Of a DNA stretch of 64,000 bases, positions 10,049 through 20,454 are shown in pieces. The notes under the pieces are model-generated. The model was not told where the DNA came from, made no database searches, and worked only from the letters and a program-made list of their open reading frames with translations. The stretch's first letter is position 1; each line of letters opens with the position of its first letter. The translations under genes and the position numbers were made by a program. The DNA is taken from assembly GCF_900446255.1 (NCBI RefSeq), contig NZ_UIGI01000001.1, positions 1,638,763-1,702,762 on the forward strand. Direction: 5' to 3'. The stretch comes from Buttiauxella agrestis. GTDB lineage: Bacteria; Pseudomonadota; Gammaproteobacteria; Enterobacterales; Enterobacteriaceae.

Positions 10049-10591
10049 ATGCAGGAATTAAATGACTTCTCGGTACCGAAAGGTTTTCGGGGTGCAAACT
10101 CTATTAAGGTTCAACTCTGGTGGGCAGTACAAGCAACATTATTTGCCTGGTCACCACAAGTGTTATATCGCTGGCGGGCATTTTTATTACGCTTGTTTGG
10201 CGCACGAATCGGTAAAGGTGTTGTGATTCGTCCGTCAGTGAAAATTACTTACCCATGGAAATTAACCCTCGGGGATTATGCCTGGGTCGGCGATGACGCC
10301 GTGTTATATACGCTGGGTGAAATTACGATTGGTGCAAATTCGGTCGTTTCACAAAAGTGTTATTTATGTACCGGCAGCCACGATTATATGAGCAAGCATT
10401 TTGATATTACTGCCACACCCATTGTTATTGGTGAGAAGTGTTGGCTTGCCACGGATGTCTTTGTTTCACCTGGCGTCACGATTGAAAATGGCACCGTCGT
10501 CGGTGCTCGCAGCAGTGTTTATAAATCATTACCGGCAAATGCCGTTTGCCGGGGTAACCCAGCCATAAAAATACGTTCCAGAACTTTGTAG
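10049..10591 (+). CDS. wcaF: WcaF, colanic acid O-acetyltransferase
   Basis: The 180-residue protein is a left-handed beta-helix acetyltransferase. Hexapeptide-like turns run from about residue 55 (IGKGVVIRPSVKITYPWKL), the catalytic His lies in CTGSHDYMSKHF, and the C-terminal cap reads NAVCRGNPAIKIR. It is expected to place an O-acetyl group on a colanic acid residue. The sequence tracks E. coli WcaF (182) throughout. A REP-like unit fills the 81-base gap before gmd. Confidence 0.95.
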   Translation: MQELNDFSVPKGFRGANSIKVQLWWAVQATLFAWSPQVLYRWRAFLLRLFGARIGKGVVIRPSVKITYPWKLTLGDYAWVGDDAVLYTLGEITIGANSVVSQKCYLCTGSHDYMSKHFDITATPIVIGEKCWLATDVFVSPGVTIENGTVVGARSSVYKSLPANAVCRGNPAIKIRSRTL

Positions 10592-10598
10592 ATATTAC

Positions 10599-10628
10599 GG
10601 TGGATGACACTTCGTTTATCCACTCTAC
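10599..10628. repeat. REP-like palindromic unit between wcaF and gmd
   Basis: A single unit begins GGTGGATGACACTTCG and ends TTATCCACTCTAC. Its arms GTGGAT and ATCCAC pair. It belongs to the same family as the units at 5429, 17397 and 18931, but stands alone. Confidence 0.7.
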
Positions 10629-10672
10629 GAACCTACAAATCAGAACCTGGTTTTTAAAGAGGAAAATACATT

Positions 10673-11794
10673 ATGACTAAAGTAGCTCTCATCACGGGTG
10701 TTACCGGACAAGACGGCTCTTATCTGGCGGAACTGCTGCTGGAAAAAGGTTATGAAGTTCACGGTATTAAACGTCGCGCATCTTCTTTCAACACCGAACG
10801 TGTTGATCATATTTACCAGGATCCGCATTCCGGTAATCCTAAATTCCATCTGCACTACGGTGATCTGACGGACAGCTCGAACCTGACCCGTATTCTTTCC
10901 GAAGTGCAGCCGGATGAAGTGTATAACCTCGGCGCAATGAGCCACGTAGCGGTTTCTTTCGAATCCCCGGAATACACTGCTGATGTGGATGCGATGGGAA
11001 CCTTGCGTCTGCTCGAAGCGATTCGCTTCTTAGGTCTTGAGAAGAAAACCCGTTTCTACCAGGCCTCGACGTCTGAGTTGTATGGTCTGGTGCAGGAAAC
11101 CCCGCAGAAAGAAACCACACCTTTCTACCCGCGCTCTCCGTATGCCGTAGCCAAACTTTACGCCTACTGGATCACCGTCAACTACCGCGAATCGTACGGC
11201 ATGTTTGCCTGTAACGGCATTCTGTTCAACCACGAATCTCCACGCCGTGGCGAAACCTTCGTGACCCGTAAAATCACCCGCGCTATCGCCAACATTGCTC
11301 AGGGCCTGGAAAAATGCCTGTATCTGGGCAACATGGATTCCCTGCGTGACTGGGGCCATGCCAAAGACTACGTGAAAATGCAGTGGATGATGTTGCAGCA
11401 AGACAACCCGGAAGACTTCGTGATTGCGACCGGCGTGCAGTATTCCGTGCGCGAATTCGTGGAAATGGCGGCGGCACAGTTGGGTATCAAACTGCGCTTT
11501 GAAGGCACCGGCGTTGACGAAAAAGGCATCGTTGTTTCCGTAACCGGCCATGACGCACCGGGCGTGAAACCAGGCGACGTCATTATCTCCGTTGACCCGC
11601 GTTACTTCCGTCCTGCTGAAGTGGAAACCCTGCTGGGCGACCCAACTAAAGCACACGAAAAACTGGGCTGGAAACCAGAAATCACACTGCGTGAAATGGT
11701 TGGCGAAATGGTCGCTAAAGACCTTGAAGCGGCGAAAAAGCATTCGTTGCTGAAGTCACACGGCTACGAGGTTGCCATCGCGCTGGAGTCCTGA
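10673..11794 (+). CDS. gmd: GDP-mannose 4,6-dehydratase
   Basis: The 373-residue extended short-chain dehydrogenase converts GDP-D-mannose to GDP-4-keto-6-deoxy-D-mannose, the first step to GDP-L-fucose for colanic acid. Seen are the NADP-binding motif GVTGQDG (residues 9-15), the catalytic ASTSELYG segment (Thr133, Glu135) and Tyr157-x3-Lys161. The RR motif near residues 34-35 ([10 protein letters not shown]) fits NADP preference. Upstream ribosome site is AGAGGAAAA. It is 2 bases before fcl, which performs the next step. Confidence 0.97.
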   Translation: MTKVALITGVTGQDGSYLAELLLEKGYEVHGIKRRASSFNTERVDHIYQDPHSGNPKFHLHYGDLTDSSNLTRILSEVQPDEVYNLGAMSHVAVSFESPEYTADVDAMGTLRLLEAIRFLGLEKKTRFYQASTSELYGLVQETPQKETTPFYPRSPYAVAKLYAYWITVNYRESYGMFACNGILFNHESPRRGETFVTRKITRAIANIAQGLEKCLYLGNMDSLRDWGHAKDYVKMQWMMLQQDNPEDFVIATGVQYSVREFVEMAAAQLGIKLRFEGTGVDEKGIVVSVTGHDAPGVKPGDVIISVDPRYFRPAEVETLLGDPTKAHEKLGWKPEITLREMVGEMVAKDLEAAKKHSLLKSHGYEVAIALES

Positions 11795-11796
11795 GT

Positions 11797-12762
11797 ATGA
11801 ATAAACAACGTATCTTTGTTGCTGGCCATCGCGGGATGGTCGGTTCCGCCATCGTGCGTCAGCTTGAGCAACGTGCAGACGTTGAACTGGTGCTGCGTAA
11901 CCGCGATGAGCTGAACCTGCTGGACGGCGCGGCGGTTAATGCTTTCTTCGCCGATGCGCGTATTGATCAGGTTTACCTGGCGGCGGCGAAAGTGGGTGGA
12001 ATTGTGGCGAACAACACCTACCCGGCTGACTTCATCTACGAAAATATGATGATTGAAGCCAACATTATTCACAGCGCGCACACGCACAACGTGAATAAGC
12101 TGCTGTTCCTCGGTTCCTCGTGCATCTATCCAAAAATGGCGAACCAGCCAATGGCGGAAAGCGAGCTGCTGCAAGGCACGCTTGAAGCGACCAACGAGCC
12201 GTACGCGATTGCCAAAATCGCGGGTATCAAACTGTGCGAGTCCTACAATCGCCAGTTCGGTCGCGATTATCGTTCGGTCATGCCAACCAATTTGTATGGC
12301 CCGCACGATAATTTCCACCCGAGTAACTCGCACGTGATTCCGGCATTGTTGCGTCGTTTCCACGAAGCGACTGCGCAAAACTCGCCAGACGTGGTGGTGT
12401 GGGGCAGCGGTACGCCAATGCGTGAATTCCTGCACGTTGACGATATGGCGGCAGCCAGCATTCACATTATGGAGCTGGCAAGCGAAGTGTGGCAGGAAAA
12501 TACCGAGCCGATGCTTTCGCATATCAACGTCGGCACCGGTGTGGACTGCACCATCCGCGAGCTGGCGCAGACCATCGCGAAAGTGACCGGTTACCGTGGC
12601 CGCGTGGTGTTTGATGCCACCAAACCTGACGGCACGCCGCGCAAACTGCTCGACGTGACGCGCCTGCGCCGTCTGGGCTGGTATCCGGAAGTCACACTGG
12701 AACCTGGCCTTGCCAGCACTTACCAGTGGTTCCTCGAAAACCAGCAACGGTTCCGGGGGTAA
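11797..12762 (+). CDS. fcl: GDP-L-fucose synthase (GDP-4-keto-6-deoxymannose epimerase/reductase)
   Basis: The 321-residue enzyme (also WcaG) epimerises at C3 and C5 and reduces the 4-keto group of the Gmd product, giving GDP-L-fucose. It has GHRGMVGS as the NADPH-binding turn (residues 10-17), Ser107 and Cys109 in FLGSSCIYP, and the catalytic pair Tyr136 and Lys140 in EPYAIAK, all at the positions known for the E. coli enzyme. It is placed between gmd and gmm, in the colanic acid GDP-sugar block. Confidence 0.97.
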   Translation: MNKQRIFVAGHRGMVGSAIVRQLEQRADVELVLRNRDELNLLDGAAVNAFFADARIDQVYLAAAKVGGIVANNTYPADFIYENMMIEANIIHSAHTHNVNKLLFLGSSCIYPKMANQPMAESELLQGTLEATNEPYAIAKIAGIKLCESYNRQFGRDYRSVMPTNLYGPHDNFHPSNSHVIPALLRRFHEATAQNSPDVVVWGSGTPMREFLHVDDMAAASIHIMELASEVWQENTEPMLSHINVGTGVDCTIRELAQTIAKVTGYRGRVVFDATKPDGTPRKLLDVTRLRRLGWYPEVTLEPGLASTYQWFLENQQRFRG

Positions 12763-12764
12763 GT

Positions 12765-13244
12765 ATGTTTTTGAGTGCTGAAGACTTCGCAACCGTTGTC
12801 CGCTCCACACCGCTGATTTCCATCGATTTGATTGTTGAAAATCAGGCAGGAGAATTCCTGCTGGGCTTACGCACTCAGCGCCCGGCGCAGAACTTTTGGT
12901 TCGTGCCGGGTGGCCGGGTACAGAAAGACGAAACGCTGGAGCGCGCTTTTGCGCGCTTAACCGAAGCTGAATTAGGCCAGCGGTTTACTCTTTCAGACGG
13001 TGAGTTTTACGGCGTGTGGCAGCACTTCTACGACGACAATTTCTCCGGGCCGGATTTCTCCACGCACTATGTGGTGCTGGGGTTCCGCCTGCGCATGGAT
13101 GCTGATGCGCTGCAACTGCCGACTGCGCAGCATAACGACTACTGCTGGTTAACGCAGGAAGCACTGCTGGCGACCCAGAACGTCCACGACAACAGCCGCG
13201 CTTACTTTCTGACCGACAAGGCAGATAAGGTCATCGGATTATGA
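12765..13244 (+). CDS. gmm: GDP-mannose mannosyl hydrolase (WcaH, Nudix family)
   Basis: The 159-residue protein hydrolyses GDP-mannose to GDP and mannose and may set GDP-sugar levels during colanic acid synthesis. It has a Nudix-like segment, [20 protein letters not shown], which lacks the normal REUXEE ending as known for this subfamily, and the [14 protein letters not shown] signature. The ATG at 12765 ([12 protein letters not shown]) was chosen over an upstream in-frame ATG at 12726 because it gives the family length of 159 and does not eat into fcl. It overlaps wcaI by 4 bases. Confidence 0.95.
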   Translation: MFLSAEDFATVVRSTPLISIDLIVENQAGEFLLGLRTQRPAQNFWFVPGGRVQKDETLERAFARLTEAELGQRFTLSDGEFYGVWQHFYDDNFSGPDFSTHYVVLGFRLRMDADALQLPTAQHNDYCWLTQEALLATQNVHDNSRAYFLTDKADKVIGL

Positions 13245-14461
13245 AGATTCTGGTCTACGGCATTAACTACTCGCCAGAGCTGACAGGCATCGGGAAATAC
13301 ACCGGCGAGATGGTGGAGTGGATGACGAGCCAGGGCCATGAGGTGCGGGTCATTACCGCACCACCTTATTACCCGGTATGGGAAGTACATCCCGATTATT
13401 CATCCTGGAAATACAAGAAAGAAGTGGGTGCCGCGACCGTCTGGCGCTGCCCGCTGTATGTGCCAAAGCAGCCATCAACGTTAAAGCGTCTGATTCATTT
13501 AGGCAGCTTTGCGCTTAGCTCGTTCTTCCCGCTGATCGCGCAACGTCGCTGGAAGCCGGATCGCATTATCGGCGTCGTGCCGACCCTCTTTTGCGTGCCG
13601 GGCATGCGCCTGCTCGCAAAATTGAGCGGTGCGCGCACGCTGCTGCATATTCAGGATTACGAAGTCGACGCCATGCTCGGCCTGGGAATGGCGGGCAAAA
13701 AACAGGGCAAAGTGGCGAAACTGGCACAGCGCTTTGAACAAAGTGGATTGCATAACGTCGACCATGTTTCGACCATTTCGCGCTCAATGATGAACAAAGC
13801 GGCGGAAAAGGGCGTTGATCCCGGCAAAGTGATCTTCTTCCCGAACTGGTCAGAAGTGGAGCGTTTTCGCGCTATCTCCCACGAAGAGATCCTTGCGGTG
13901 CGCAACAGCCTGCAACTGCCTGCGGATAAAAAAATCATTCTCTATTCCGGCAACATCGGGGAAAAGCAGGGGCTGGAAACGGTGATTGAAGTGGCGGAGC
14001 GTTTTGCTCATCAGCCATACCTGTTTGTGATTGTCGGCCAGGGCGGTGGCAAAGCCCGCCTGCAAAAACTGACACAGGACAAAGGGCTGCGCAACGTGGT
14101 GTTCCATCCGCTTCAGCCTTACAACGCGCTACCTGCACTGTTGCGTCTTGCGGATTGCCACCTGGTGATTCAACGCCGTGGCGCGGCCGATGCCGTGTTG
14201 CCATCGAAGCTAACCAATATTCTTGCCGTGGGCGGAAATGCGGTGATTACCGCAGAACCGGATACCGAACTCGGCCAACTTTGCGACGCGTATTCCGGTA
14301 TTGCCGTGTGTGTAGAGCCTGAGTCGGTTGACGCGTTAGCCGACGGTATTGAGCGCTGCCTGCAATTGCCGGTACACAACACGGTGGCATGTGAATATGC
14401 CGAGCGCACGCTCGAGAAAAACAGCGTGCTGAACCAATTTATTGCAGACATTACTGCATAA
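13241..14461 (+). CDS. wcaI: WcaI, colanic acid glycosyltransferase (GT4)
   Basis: The 406-residue GT-B transferase starts with the subfamily signature [24 protein letters not shown]. The C-terminal nucleotide-sugar domain reads [21 protein letters not shown] and later [14 protein letters not shown], typical of WcaI-like proteins. In colanic acid synthesis it is thought to add fucose early in the repeat; specificity is not visible here. It is coupled to gmm by a 4-base overlap and precedes manC by 17 bases. Confidence 0.95.
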   Translation: MKILVYGINYSPELTGIGKYTGEMVEWMTSQGHEVRVITAPPYYPVWEVHPDYSSWKYKKEVGAATVWRCPLYVPKQPSTLKRLIHLGSFALSSFFPLIAQRRWKPDRIIGVVPTLFCVPGMRLLAKLSGARTLLHIQDYEVDAMLGLGMAGKKQGKVAKLAQRFEQSGLHNVDHVSTISRSMMNKAAEKGVDPGKVIFFPNWSEVERFRAISHEEILAVRNSLQLPADKKIILYSGNIGEKQGLETVIEVAERFAHQPYLFVIVGQGGGKARLQKLTQDKGLRNVVFHPLQPYNALPALLRLADCHLVIQRRGAADAVLPSKLTNILAVGGNAVITAEPDTELGQLCDAYSGIAVCVEPESVDALADGIERCLQLPVHNTVACEYAERTLEKNSVLNQFIADITA

Positions 14462-14478
14462 GAAATCGGGGTTAAATC

Positions 14479-15924
14479 ATGAGTCACAGTCAACTCTACC
14501 CAGTCATTATGGCTGGCGGAAACGGCAGCCGGTTGTGGCCGTTGTCCCGCGTACTTTACCCGAAACAGTTCCTGTGCCTGAAAGGCGAACTGACGATGCT
14601 GCAAACCACTATCAGCCGCCTGAACGGCGTTGAATGCGAAAGCCCGGTGGTGATTTGCAATGAAGAACACCGTTTTATCGTCGCGGAGCAACTGCGTGAG
14701 CTGAACAAGCTGACGGAAAATATCGTGCTGGAACCTGCCGGGCGTAACACCGCTCCAGCCATTGCGCTGGCGGCTCTGGCGGCGGTGCGCAATCAGCCGG
14801 AAAACGACCCGCTGATGCTGATTCTCGCAGCAGACCATGTGATTGAGAACGAAGAGGCATTTCGTGACGCTGTGCGTAACGCGCTGCCGTTCGCAGAAGC
14901 CGGGAAACTGGTCACGTTTGGGATCGTGCCCGATCTGCCAGAAACCGGTTATGGCTACATTCGCCGTGGCGAACTGGAGAACCCGAATACCCCAGATGTT
15001 GATGCTGTGGCCTTTAGCGTGGCGCAGTTTGTCGAAAAACCGGATCTCGACACCGCGCAGGCTTATGTCGCCAGCGGCGAATATTACTGGAACAGCGGCA
15101 TGTTCCTGTTCCGCGCCGGGCGCTATCTCGAAGAGTTGAAAAAATTCCGCCCGGATATTCTCGTCGCCTGCGAAAAAGCGATGGCGAATATCGATCCGGA
15201 TCTCGACTTTGTGCGCGTTGACGAAGCGGCGTTCCTGGCGTGCCCGGATGAGTCTATCGACTACGCCGTGATGGAAAAAACTGCCGATGCGGTGGTGGTG
15301 CCGATGGATGCAGGCTGGAGCGACGTGGGTTCATGGTCTTCTCTTTGGGAAATCAGCACCAAAAACCAGCAGGGCAATGTGCATCATGGCGATGTGATAA
15401 GCCACAATACCGAAAACAGCTACATCTACGCGGAATCCGGCCTGGTCACCACGGTTGGCGTGAAAGATCTGATTGTTGTGCAGACCAAAGATGCGGTGCT
15501 GATTGCCGACCGTGACCACGTTCAGAGCGTGAAGAAAGTGGTTGAGCAAATCAAATTCGATGGCCGCCACGAACACCACAACCACCGCGAAGTGTACCGC
15601 CCGTGGGGCAAATACGACTCCATCGATGAAGGCGAGCGTTACCAGGTGAAGCGCATCACCGTGAAACCGGGCGAAGGTTTGTCATTGCAGATGCACCATC
15701 ACCGCGCCGAGCACTGGATTGTGGTGGCGGGTACCGCGAAAGTCACACTGGGTGAAGAGACAAAATTGCTGGGCGAAAACGAGTCCATCTACATCCCGCT
15801 TGGCGTGACGCACTGCCTGGAAAACCCCGGAAAAATCCCGCTCGACCTGATTGAAGTGCGTTCCGGCACTTACCTCGAAGAAGACGACATCGTGCGTTTC
15901 GAAGACCGTTACGGGCGTATCTAG
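14479..15924 (+). CDS. manC: Mannose-1-phosphate guanylyltransferase, colanic acid copy (CpsB)
   Basis: The 481-residue enzyme makes GDP-D-mannose from mannose-1-phosphate and GTP. The N-terminal nucleotidyltransferase domain has [14 protein letters not shown] (pyrophosphorylase signature) and FVEKPD. The C-terminal cupin of the PMI type contains [19 protein letters not shown]. It serves Gmd/Fcl and direct mannosyl use. A second manC lies at 38101; the two are almost identical over the central and C-terminal parts but differ at the 5' end and in a short patch near 15468-15568. It is followed by manB after 73 bases. Confidence 0.97.
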   Translation: MSHSQLYPVIMAGGNGSRLWPLSRVLYPKQFLCLKGELTMLQTTISRLNGVECESPVVICNEEHRFIVAEQLRELNKLTENIVLEPAGRNTAPAIALAALAAVRNQPENDPLMLILAADHVIENEEAFRDAVRNALPFAEAGKLVTFGIVPDLPETGYGYIRRGELENPNTPDVDAVAFSVAQFVEKPDLDTAQAYVASGEYYWNSGMFLFRAGRYLEELKKFRPDILVACEKAMANIDPDLDFVRVDEAAFLACPDESIDYAVMEKTADAVVVPMDAGWSDVGSWSSLWEISTKNQQGNVHHGDVISHNTENSYIYAESGLVTTVGVKDLIVVQTKDAVLIADRDHVQSVKKVVEQIKFDGRHEHHNHREVYRPWGKYDSIDEGERYQVKRITVKPGEGLSLQMHHHRAEHWIVVAGTAKVTLGEETKLLGENESIYIPLGVTHCLENPGKIPLDLIEVRSGTYLEEDDIVRFEDRYGRI

Positions 15925-15945
15925 CCAATAAAAATTTGATGAGTC

Positions 15946-15965
15946 CCCGCAGACCACTCTGCGGG
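15946..15965 (+). other. Conserved hairpin in the manC-manB gap (colanic copy)
   Basis: CCCGCAGA and TCTGCGGG pair perfectly around a 4-base loop. No T run follows, so it is unlikely to be an intrinsic terminator. It may protect or attenuate between manC and manB. The whole 73-base gap is repeated unchanged at 39529-39601. Confidence 0.6.
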
Positions 15966-15997
15966 TTGGGTAACTGTTGCCCGAAGGAGACTGAAAA

Positions 15998-17368
15998 GTG
16001 CAAAAACTGACCTGTTTTAAAGCCTATGACATCCGTGGAAAGCTCGGCGAAGAGCTGAACGAAGAGATAGCCGAGCGCATTGGCCGCGCCTATGGCGAGT
16101 ACCTGAAGCCGAAAACCATCGTGCTGGGCGGTGATGTGCGCCTGACCAGCGAAGTCCTGAAACTGGCGCTGGCAAAAGGGTTGCAGGATGCGGGCGTGGA
16201 CGTGCTGGATATCGGCCTGTCCGGCACCGAAGAAATCTATTTCGCCACCTGGCATCTGAATGTGGACGGCGGGATTGAAGTCACCGCCAGCCACAATCCG
16301 ATGGACTACAACGGCATGAAACTGGTGCGCGAAGGCGCTCGCCCAATCAGCGGCGACACCGGCCTGCGCGATGTGCAGCGTCTGGCGGAAGCCAACGATT
16401 TCCCGCCAGTTGATGCCGCAAAACGCGGCAGCTACCAGAAGATTTCGGTGGTTGAGGCGTATATCGACCATCTGTTCACCTACATCAACGTGGCCAACAT
16501 CAAACCGCTGAAGCTGGTGATTAACTCCGGTAACGGCGCGGCTGGCCCGATTGCCGATGCCATCGAAGCCCGCTTTAAATCACTCAATGTGCCGCTGACG
16601 TTTATCAAAGTGCACAACCAGCCTGACGGCAACTTCCCGAACGGTATCCCGAACCCGCTGCTGCCGGAGTGCCGCGACGACACCCGCAATGCGGTGATTG
16701 AACACGGTGCGGATATGGGGATTGCCTTTGACGGCGATTTCGACCGCTGCTTCCTGTTCGATGAGAAAGGGCAGTTTATCGAGGGTTATTACATCGTCGG
16801 CCTGCTGGCGGCGGCCTTCCTGGAAAAACAGCCGGGGGCGAAGATTATTCACGACCCGCGCCTGTCGTGGAACACGGTGGATATCGTGGAGCGCGCAGGT
16901 GGCACACCGGTGATGTCGAAAACCGGGCACGCGTTTATCAAAGAGCGTATGCGTCAGGAAGATGCGATTTACGGCGGTGAAATGAGCGCCCACCACTATT
17001 TCCGTGATTTTGCCTACTGCGACAGCGGGATGATCCCGTGGCTGCTGGTGACGGAACTGCTGTGCCTGAAAGGCAAAACCCTGGGCGAGCTGGTGTGTGA
17101 CCGCATGGCGGCGTGGCCGGCGAGCGGGGAAATCAACAGCAAGCTGGCCGATCCGAAAGTCGCCATTGAACGCGTACAGCAGCACTTTTCGCCGCACGCG
17201 GAAGAGATCGATAACACGGACGGCGTGAGCATGGCGTTTGCCGACTGGCGCTTTAACCTGCGCAGCTCAAACACCGAGCCGGTGGTGCGCCTGAATGTAG
17301 AATCGCGCAGCGATGAAAAGCTGATGCAGGCGCGAACGCAGGAAATTATGGAACTGTTGAATCAGTGA
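15998..17368 (+). CDS. manB: Phosphomannomutase, colanic acid copy (CpsG)
   Basis: The 456-residue enzyme interconverts mannose-6-phosphate and mannose-1-phosphate, feeding ManC. It has the phosphoserine loop [11 protein letters not shown] (Ser98), the Mg-binding loop DGDFDR (Asp245, 247, 249) and the C-terminal phosphate-binding [11 protein letters not shown]. The start codon is GTG at 15998 following GAAGGAGAC. The paralogue at 39602 is nearly identical except for the last 20 or so codons, here [22 protein letters not shown] pair follows. Confidence 0.97.
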   Translation: MQKLTCFKAYDIRGKLGEELNEEIAERIGRAYGEYLKPKTIVLGGDVRLTSEVLKLALAKGLQDAGVDVLDIGLSGTEEIYFATWHLNVDGGIEVTASHNPMDYNGMKLVREGARPISGDTGLRDVQRLAEANDFPPVDAAKRGSYQKISVVEAYIDHLFTYINVANIKPLKLVINSGNGAAGPIADAIEARFKSLNVPLTFIKVHNQPDGNFPNGIPNPLLPECRDDTRNAVIEHGADMGIAFDGDFDRCFLFDEKGQFIEGYYIVGLLAAAFLEKQPGAKIIHDPRLSWNTVDIVERAGGTPVMSKTGHAFIKERMRQEDAIYGGEMSAHHYFRDFAYCDSGMIPWLLVTELLCLKGKTLGELVCDRMAAWPASGEINSKLADPKVAIERVQQHFSPHAEEIDNTDGVSMAFADWRFNLRSSNTEPVVRLNVESRSDEKLMQARTQEIMELLNQ

Positions 17369-17396
17369 TTGGTGGGGACGGCATCTCCTGGCATTT

Positions 17397-17475
17397 GTAG
17401 GGTGGATAAACGAAGTGTCATCCACCGTGGTGTTGCAAAAACACATGGCGGATGACGCAAGCTTATCCGCCCTAC
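17397..17475. repeat. REP-like palindrome pair between manB and wcaJ
   Basis: Two inverted units: 17397-17426 begins GTAGGGTGGATAAACG and ends TCATCCACC; 17447-17475 begins GGCGGATGACGCAAGC and ends CCGCCCTAC. The pair has the opposite head-to-tail order from the pair at 5429-5501, as found in BIMEs. Confidence 0.8.
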
Positions 17476-17521
17476 AACGGCAGGAAAGGGGAGCCGTCAC
17501 TCCTTTAATAAAGGTAAAACG

Positions 17522-18916
17522 ATGACAAACCTAAAAAAGCGCGAGCTGCCAAAAACGAACGCATCGTTGATCTCTATGGTGCAACGTTTTTCCGACATAA
17601 CCATTATGTTTGTTGGCTTATGGGTAGTGTGTCAGGTCAACGCGTTACCGTTTTTGTACATGCATTTGCTGATGGCGTTGCTGGCCCTCGTCGTCTTTCA
17701 AATGATTGGTGGAATAACCGATTTTTATCGTTCCTGGCGCGGTGTGCGAATTTCCAGTGAACTGATGCTGCTGCTGCAAAACTGGACGCTGAGCCTGATT
17801 TTCAGCGCCGGGCTGCTGGCATTTAACCCAGATTTCGACGGTTCATTCTGGGTCTATCTCGCCTGGTATGTGTTAACCAGTTTCGGCATGGTGATGTGCC
17901 GCTCGTTTATTCGTTTCGGTGCTGGTTGGCTGCGCAATATGGGCTACAACACGCGCCGCATTGCTATCGCGGGTTCTATGCCGGTCGGTTACACGCTCGC
18001 CGAAAGCTTCCGCAATGAGCCGTGGTTAGGTTTTGATGTGATGGGCGTTTACGACGACGAACAGCCAGAAACAAAACACGGTGATTATGCGGGCTGTTTC
18101 GCAGATTTAGTGGAACAGGCGCGGGCAGGGCGCATCGACAATGTCTATATCGCGATGGCGATGAGCGAAGAAGCACGCATTAAAAGCCTGGTGCGCGAAC
18201 TGACGGATACCACCTGTTCGGTGATGCTGATCCCGGATGTTTTTACCTTCAATATTCTGAACTCCCGCACCGAAGAAGTGAACGGCGTGCCGGTTGTGCC
18301 GCTGTTTGATACGCCGCTCAACGGTATCAACCGCATCCTGAAACGTCTCGAAGATATTGTGCTTTCGGCGATGATCCTGCTGTTTATTTCCCCGGTGTTG
18401 CTGTGTATCAGTGCGGCGGTGAAATTGACGTCTCCCGGCCCGGTTATCTTCCGCCAGACACGCTACGGCATGGACGGCAAGCCGATCAAGGTGTGGAAAT
18501 TCCGCTCGATGAAAGTGATGGAAAACGACACGGTCGTCACCCAGGCCACCAAAGGCGATAAGCGTGTGACGCCGGTCGGGAATTTCCTGCGCCGTACCTC
18601 TCTTGACGAACTGCCGCAGTTTATCAATGTGCTGATGGGTGAGATGTCGATTGTTGGCCCGCGCCCTCACGCGGTGGCACACAACGAGCAGTATCGCTCG
18701 CTAATTGAAGGCTACATGTTGCGCCATAAAGTGAAGCCGGGCATTACAGGCTGGGCGCAAATCAACGGCTGGCGCGGTGAGACCGATACGCTCGAGAAGA
18801 TGGAAAAACGCGTTGAGTTTGACCTGGAATATATCCGCGAATGGAGCCTGTGGTTTGACATCAAAATTGTCTTCCTCACCATTTTCAAAGGCTTTGTGAA
18901 TAAAGCCGCGTATTAA
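17522..18916 (+). CDS. wcaJ: WcaJ, undecaprenyl-phosphate glucose-1-phosphate transferase
   Basis: The 464-residue inner membrane protein starts colanic acid synthesis by moving glucose-1-phosphate from UDP-glucose to undecaprenyl phosphate. N-terminal membrane helices lie within residues 20-130, a soluble middle domain follows, and a further membrane segment near 285-305 precedes the sugar transferase domain (KFRSMK, TSLDELPQFINVLMGEMS, VGPRPHAVAHN). Length matches E. coli WcaJ. It has its own ribosome site after the REP pair. Confidence 0.96.
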   Translation: MTNLKKRELPKTNASLISMVQRFSDITIMFVGLWVVCQVNALPFLYMHLLMALLALVVFQMIGGITDFYRSWRGVRISSELMLLLQNWTLSLIFSAGLLAFNPDFDGSFWVYLAWYVLTSFGMVMCRSFIRFGAGWLRNMGYNTRRIAIAGSMPVGYTLAESFRNEPWLGFDVMGVYDDEQPETKHGDYAGCFADLVEQARAGRIDNVYIAMAMSEEARIKSLVRELTDTTCSVMLIPDVFTFNILNSRTEEVNGVPVVPLFDTPLNGINRILKRLEDIVLSAMILLFISPVLLCISAAVKLTSPGPVIFRQTRYGMDGKPIKVWKFRSMKVMENDTVVTQATKGDKRVTPVGNFLRRTSLDELPQFINVLMGEMSIVGPRPHAVAHNEQYRSLIEGYMLRHKVKPGITGWAQINGWRGETDTLEKMEKRVEFDLEYIREWSLWFDIKIVFLTIFKGFVNKAAY

Positions 18917-18930
18917 GTGACGAACTTTTT

Positions 18931-18960
18931 GTAGGTCGGATAAGCGCAGCGTCATCCGAC
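18931..18960. repeat. REP-like unit between wcaJ and wzxC
   Basis: A single 30-base unit begins GTAGGTCGGATAAGCGC and ends GTCATCCGAC; the arms GTCGGAT and ATCCGAC pair. This copy is closest to the classic enterobacterial REP form. Confidence 0.8.
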
Positions 18961-18978
18961 AAATTAACGGATAACCCA

Positions 18979-20454
18979 ATGAGCCTCAGAGAAAAAACCA
19001 TCAGCGGCGCGAAATGGTCTGCTATCGCCACGGTCATCATTATTAGCCTTGGCCTGGTGCAGATGACCGTGCTGGCGAGAGTTGTCGACAATCATGAGTT
19101 TGGTCTGCTGACCATCTCGCTGGTGATTATCGCGCTGGCCGATACGCTGTCGGATTTTGGCATTGCCAACTCGATCATCCAGCGTAAGGAAATCAGCCAC
19201 CTCGAACTCACCACGCTGTACTGGCTGAATGTGGGCCTCGGGATCGTGGTGTTTGCCACCGTATTTTTACTCAGCGATGTGATCGCTTCGGTGTTGCATG
19301 CACCGAAGCTTTCGCCACTGATTAAAACGCTGTCGTTTGCTTTTATTGTCATCCCGCACGGCCAGCAGTTCCGCGCGTTGATGCAAAAAGAGCTGGAGTT
19401 TTCGAAGATTGGCTCGATTGAAACGGTTTCCGTGATGGCGGGCTTTACGGTCACGGTGGGGGCGGCGATGTTTTACCCGTTCGCCATGACCGCGATTATC
19501 GGTTATCTGGTCAACACCGTGGTGCGCACGTCGTTGTTCGGCTTCTTTGGCCGCAAAATTTATCGCCCTGGCCTGCATTTCTCGCTGAAGTCTGTCAGCT
19601 CTAATCTGAAGTTTGGCGCGTGGCTGACGGCTGACAGCATTATCAATTACGTGAACACCAACCTTTCAACCCTTGTGCTGGCTCGTATTTTGGGGGCCAG
19701 CATCGCCGGGGGTTACAACCTCGCTTATAACGTGGCGGTGGTGCCACCGATGAAGCTGAACCCAATTATCACTCGCGTGCTGTTCCCGGCTTTTGCCAAA
19801 ATCCAGGACGATACCGACAAGTTACGTATCAACTTCTACAAACTGTTGTCGATTGTCGGAATCATCAACTTCCCGGCGCTGCTTGGTCTTTTAGTGGTTT
19901 CGAATAATTTTGTGCCGCTGGTATTTGGTGAAAAGTGGCAATTCATTACCCCGATTCTGCAATTGCTGTGTGTGGTGGGGCTGTTGCGCTCTATCGGCAA
20001 CCCGATTGGTTCGCTGCTGATGGCGAAAGCGCGGGTCGATATCAGCTTTAAATTCAATGTCTTCAAAACGTGTCTGTTTATCCCGGCGATTATCGTCGGT
20101 GGGCATCTTGCGGGCGCGTTGGGTGTGACGCTCGGCTTCCTGTTTGTGCAGGTGGTGAACACCGTACTGAGCTACTTCGTGATGATCAAACCGGTGCTTG
20201 GCTCCAGTTATCGTCAGTACATTCAGAGCATCTGGCTGCCGTTTTACCTTTCCATTCCAACCATTGTGGTGAGTGCTGCGCTGGGGATCGCCCTGAAAGG
20301 GCATATCTCCCTCGGCCTGTTACTGGCGACGCAAATTGCGTCGGGCGCACTGGCCTTTATCGTCATGCTGTTGCTTTCGCGTAACGCGCTGGTGGTCGAG
20401 ATGAAACGTCAGTTCATAAGAAGAGAACCCCATTTGAAAAAGAGGTCTGTATGA
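18979..20454 (+). CDS. wzxC: WzxC, colanic acid lipid-linked repeat flippase
   Basis: The 491-residue integral membrane protein of the polysaccharide transporter (MOP/PST) family flips undecaprenyl-PP-linked colanic acid repeats to the periplasm. It has the N-terminal SGAKWSAIATVIIISLGLVQ and about 12-14 hydrophobic helices, with the GWEFGLLTIS-like segment VVDNHEFGLLTI. Length is one residue from E. coli WzxC (492). It overlaps wcaK by 4 bases. Confidence 0.95.
   Translation: MSLREKTISGAKWSAIATVIIISLGLVQMTVLARVVDNHEFGLLTISLVIIALADTLSDFGIANSIIQRKEISHLELTTLYWLNVGLGIVVFATVFLLSDVIASVLHAPKLSPLIKTLSFAFIVIPHGQQFRALMQKELEFSKIGSIETVSVMAGFTVTVGAAMFYPFAMTAIIGYLVNTVVRTSLFGFFGRKIYRPGLHFSLKSVSSNLKFGAWLTADSIINYVNTNLSTLVLARILGASIAGGYNLAYNVAVVPPMKLNPIITRVLFPAFAKIQDDTDKLRINFYKLLSIVGIINFPALLGLLVVSNNFVPLVFGEKWQFITPILQLLCVVGLLRSIGNPIGSLLMAKARVDISFKFNVFKTCLFIPAIIVGGHLAGALGVTLGFLFVQVVNTVLSYFVMIKPVLGSSYRQYIQSIWLPFYLSIPTIVVSAALGIALKGHISLGLLLATQIASGALAFIVMLLLSRNALVVEMKRQFIRREPHLKKRSV

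Noticed and set aside
11030-11743. 237-codon minus-strand frame inside gmd
   Set aside because: It is antisense to a full-length gmd with all catalytic residues; the His/Phe-rich translation is typical of shadow frames in GC-rich genes.
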